Assembly: GCA_004431415.1 (NCBI GenBank)
Contig: QPMI01000057.1
Coordinates: 87,869-151,868, forward strand
From: Cyanophora paradoxa
Lineage: Eukaryota > Glaucocystophyceae > Cyanophorales > Cyanophoraceae
Length of the DNA: 64,000 nucleotides
Direction of reading: 5' to 3'
The notes beneath the pieces are model-generated. The model ran no database searches. It was not told where the DNA came from and saw only the letters and a program-made list of their open reading frames with translations. The position numbers and the translations under genes are program-made. Below, in pieces: positions 63,162 through 64,000 of this stretch. How positions within the stretch are numbered: the stretch's first letter is position 1; every line of letters begins with the position of its first letter.

Positions 63162-63276
63162 ACACGTGTTTTACCTGAATCACCTGAGCGCTCACCCGAG
63201 GTCAGCTGAAGTCGGGTGGGGCGCCCTTAAATATTTTCTAGCGCTAGGCTGAAGCACACTCTAAGCTAACGCAAAC

Positions 63277-64000
63277 ATGGCCACCGTCCGCACGCCAACG
63301 AGATCGACCCCGCCAAGCTCGCCTTCGAGATCGACGCCACCGGCCGCATCAAGGCCAAGTACGACGGCCTGCAGGGCCTCATGATGTACGCGCCGCCCAT
63401 GGTCACGATCAACCCGTGCATCAACACAGAGCAAGGCAAGGCGTGGAGCGACGAGAAGAAGGCCTTCGTCATGGAAGAAAACGGCGGATTTTACACGCTG
63501 GACCTCACCGATCTCAGCGCCGTCGACGGCCAGACGAACCAGCCGCGGACGAGTTCCTCAAGCTGCTGGAGGCCCTGGACGCGAAATTCTGCGAGTTCGT
63601 GCAGCAGAACCAGGCCAAGCTCAAGGTCTCGCCCGGCCGCTCCCTCTCCAAGGATCAGATCTCGGTGCTGCAGACGCCCAGCGTGCGCATCAGGTCGACA
63701 AGGAGTTCGGGCCAGGCCTTCTACAAGTACCTCAACATGCGCATCCGCACCCAGACGATGGCGGGCAAGCGCAAGACCGTGCCCGTCGTCGACATGTCCA
63801 ACTACCTCATCACCGAGCGCGCCACCATCGGCACCGGAGACCTGGTGGCGGCGCTCATTAAATCGACACCGCCTACGCCATCCCGAGGGCAAGTTCGGCC
63901 TCAAGTGGTCCTTCCTCGCCGTGCAGCAGTGCAGGTCGGCGCCTTTCGCTTCGCCGGGCGCGCCCCAGCTGGCCTTCAAGCCCTACGACAACGAGGCCGA
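63277..64000 (+). pseudogene. NCLDV conserved protein of unknown function (DUF5871-like?), partial and frameshifted
   Basis: ATG at 63277 loses frame within about ten codons. The next frame reads DPAKLAFEIDATGRIKAKYD, GLMMYAPPMVTINPC and ENGGFYTLDLTDLSA (63300-63520). Another frame holds EFLKLLEALDAKFCEFVQQN (about 63550-63610), then FYKYLNMRIRTQTMAGKRKT and GDLVAALI. The last frame gives GKFGLKWSFLAVQQC (about 63890-63935). The order (a YxLDL strand, a helix with LExLD, a late GKFGxxWxxxxV strand) is what I recall for a giant-virus family of unknown function; this is tentative. The window cuts the 3' end. Confidence 0.4.

Overview
The window reads as nuclear DNA of a GC-rich, intron-dense photosynthetic eukaryote, with an endogenous large-DNA-virus-like segment at its right end. 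Intron-containing orthologues of universal eukaryotic proteins (AP-1 gamma-adaptin, TMCO1, ADA2, HSBP1, SLU7, GPN3, TAF8) sit beside a plastid-type DXS and a nuclear gene whose four exons splice cleanly into a 116-residue plastid-targeted protein with a CpcD-type phycobilisome-linker C-terminus. Phycobilisome linkers encoded in the nucleus, transit peptides with an early phenylalanine, a REVEILLE-type MYB and a UBP12/USP7-type MATH protein together favour a glaucophyte (Cyanophora-like). A red alga is the main alternative. This assignment is inference.

Host part, about 1-49 kb. Genes on the minus strand: AP-1 gamma (1-1971, cut by the window edge), TMCO1 (4563-5413) and ADA2 (6694-8340). Then follow five consecutive head-to-head pairs with start codons only 50-300 bp apart: HSBP1/TRP-like channel (9336-9791 and 10012-20365), DXS/CCCH zinc finger (21178-24220 and 24354-24998), mitochondrial RRM protein/SLU7 (27290-28696 and 28748-31149), GPN3/REVEILLE-like MYB (32325-33455 and 33751-36108), and a MATH-USP-pseudokinase/TAF8 (37370-44653 and 44760-46272). 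The phycobilisome-linker gene (48428-48947) closes this part. Introns are mostly about 50-90 nt with GT-AG ends, with a few probable GC-AG introns. Spacers are filled with two interspersed repeat families (here A, about 290 bp; B, about 190 bp), a third family D, GATTAC-type arrays and long G/C homopolymers. Families A and B lie just downstream of gene stop codons and always in the same orientation relative to the gene.

The most striking host gene is at 37370-44653. A UBP12/USP7-like protein has all three catalytic triad residues substituted (Cys to Gly, His to Asn, Asp to Ala). It runs, inside one roughly 3.07-kb exon, through a low-complexity linker into a Raf/TKL-like kinase domain whose HRD motif is HAA and whose DFG is DFC. 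It appears to be a double pseudoenzyme.

Virus-like part, about 50-64 kb and continuing beyond the window. It is nearly intron-free and gene-dense. It holds diverged tandem paralogues (50.0-51.5 kb), a YqaJ-type recombination exonuclease (51603-52237), a herpes-UL9/origin-binding-protein-like SF2 helicase (about 53000-56098), a train of small, often single-TM proteins (57.4-61.3 kb), a large inverted repeat with an AT-rich centre resembling a replication origin (61.33-62.0 kb), and a 3'-truncated gene resembling an NCLDV family of unknown function (63277-64000). Almost every longer reading frame here carries one-base frameshifts, whereas the neighbouring host gene keeps an uninterrupted 1,022-codon exon. 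This suggests decay of an integrated viral genome rather than only sequencing error. Seven hairpins with a common AT-rich loop mark this segment; four form a tandem array in which each unit repeats the last codons of the YqaJ gene.
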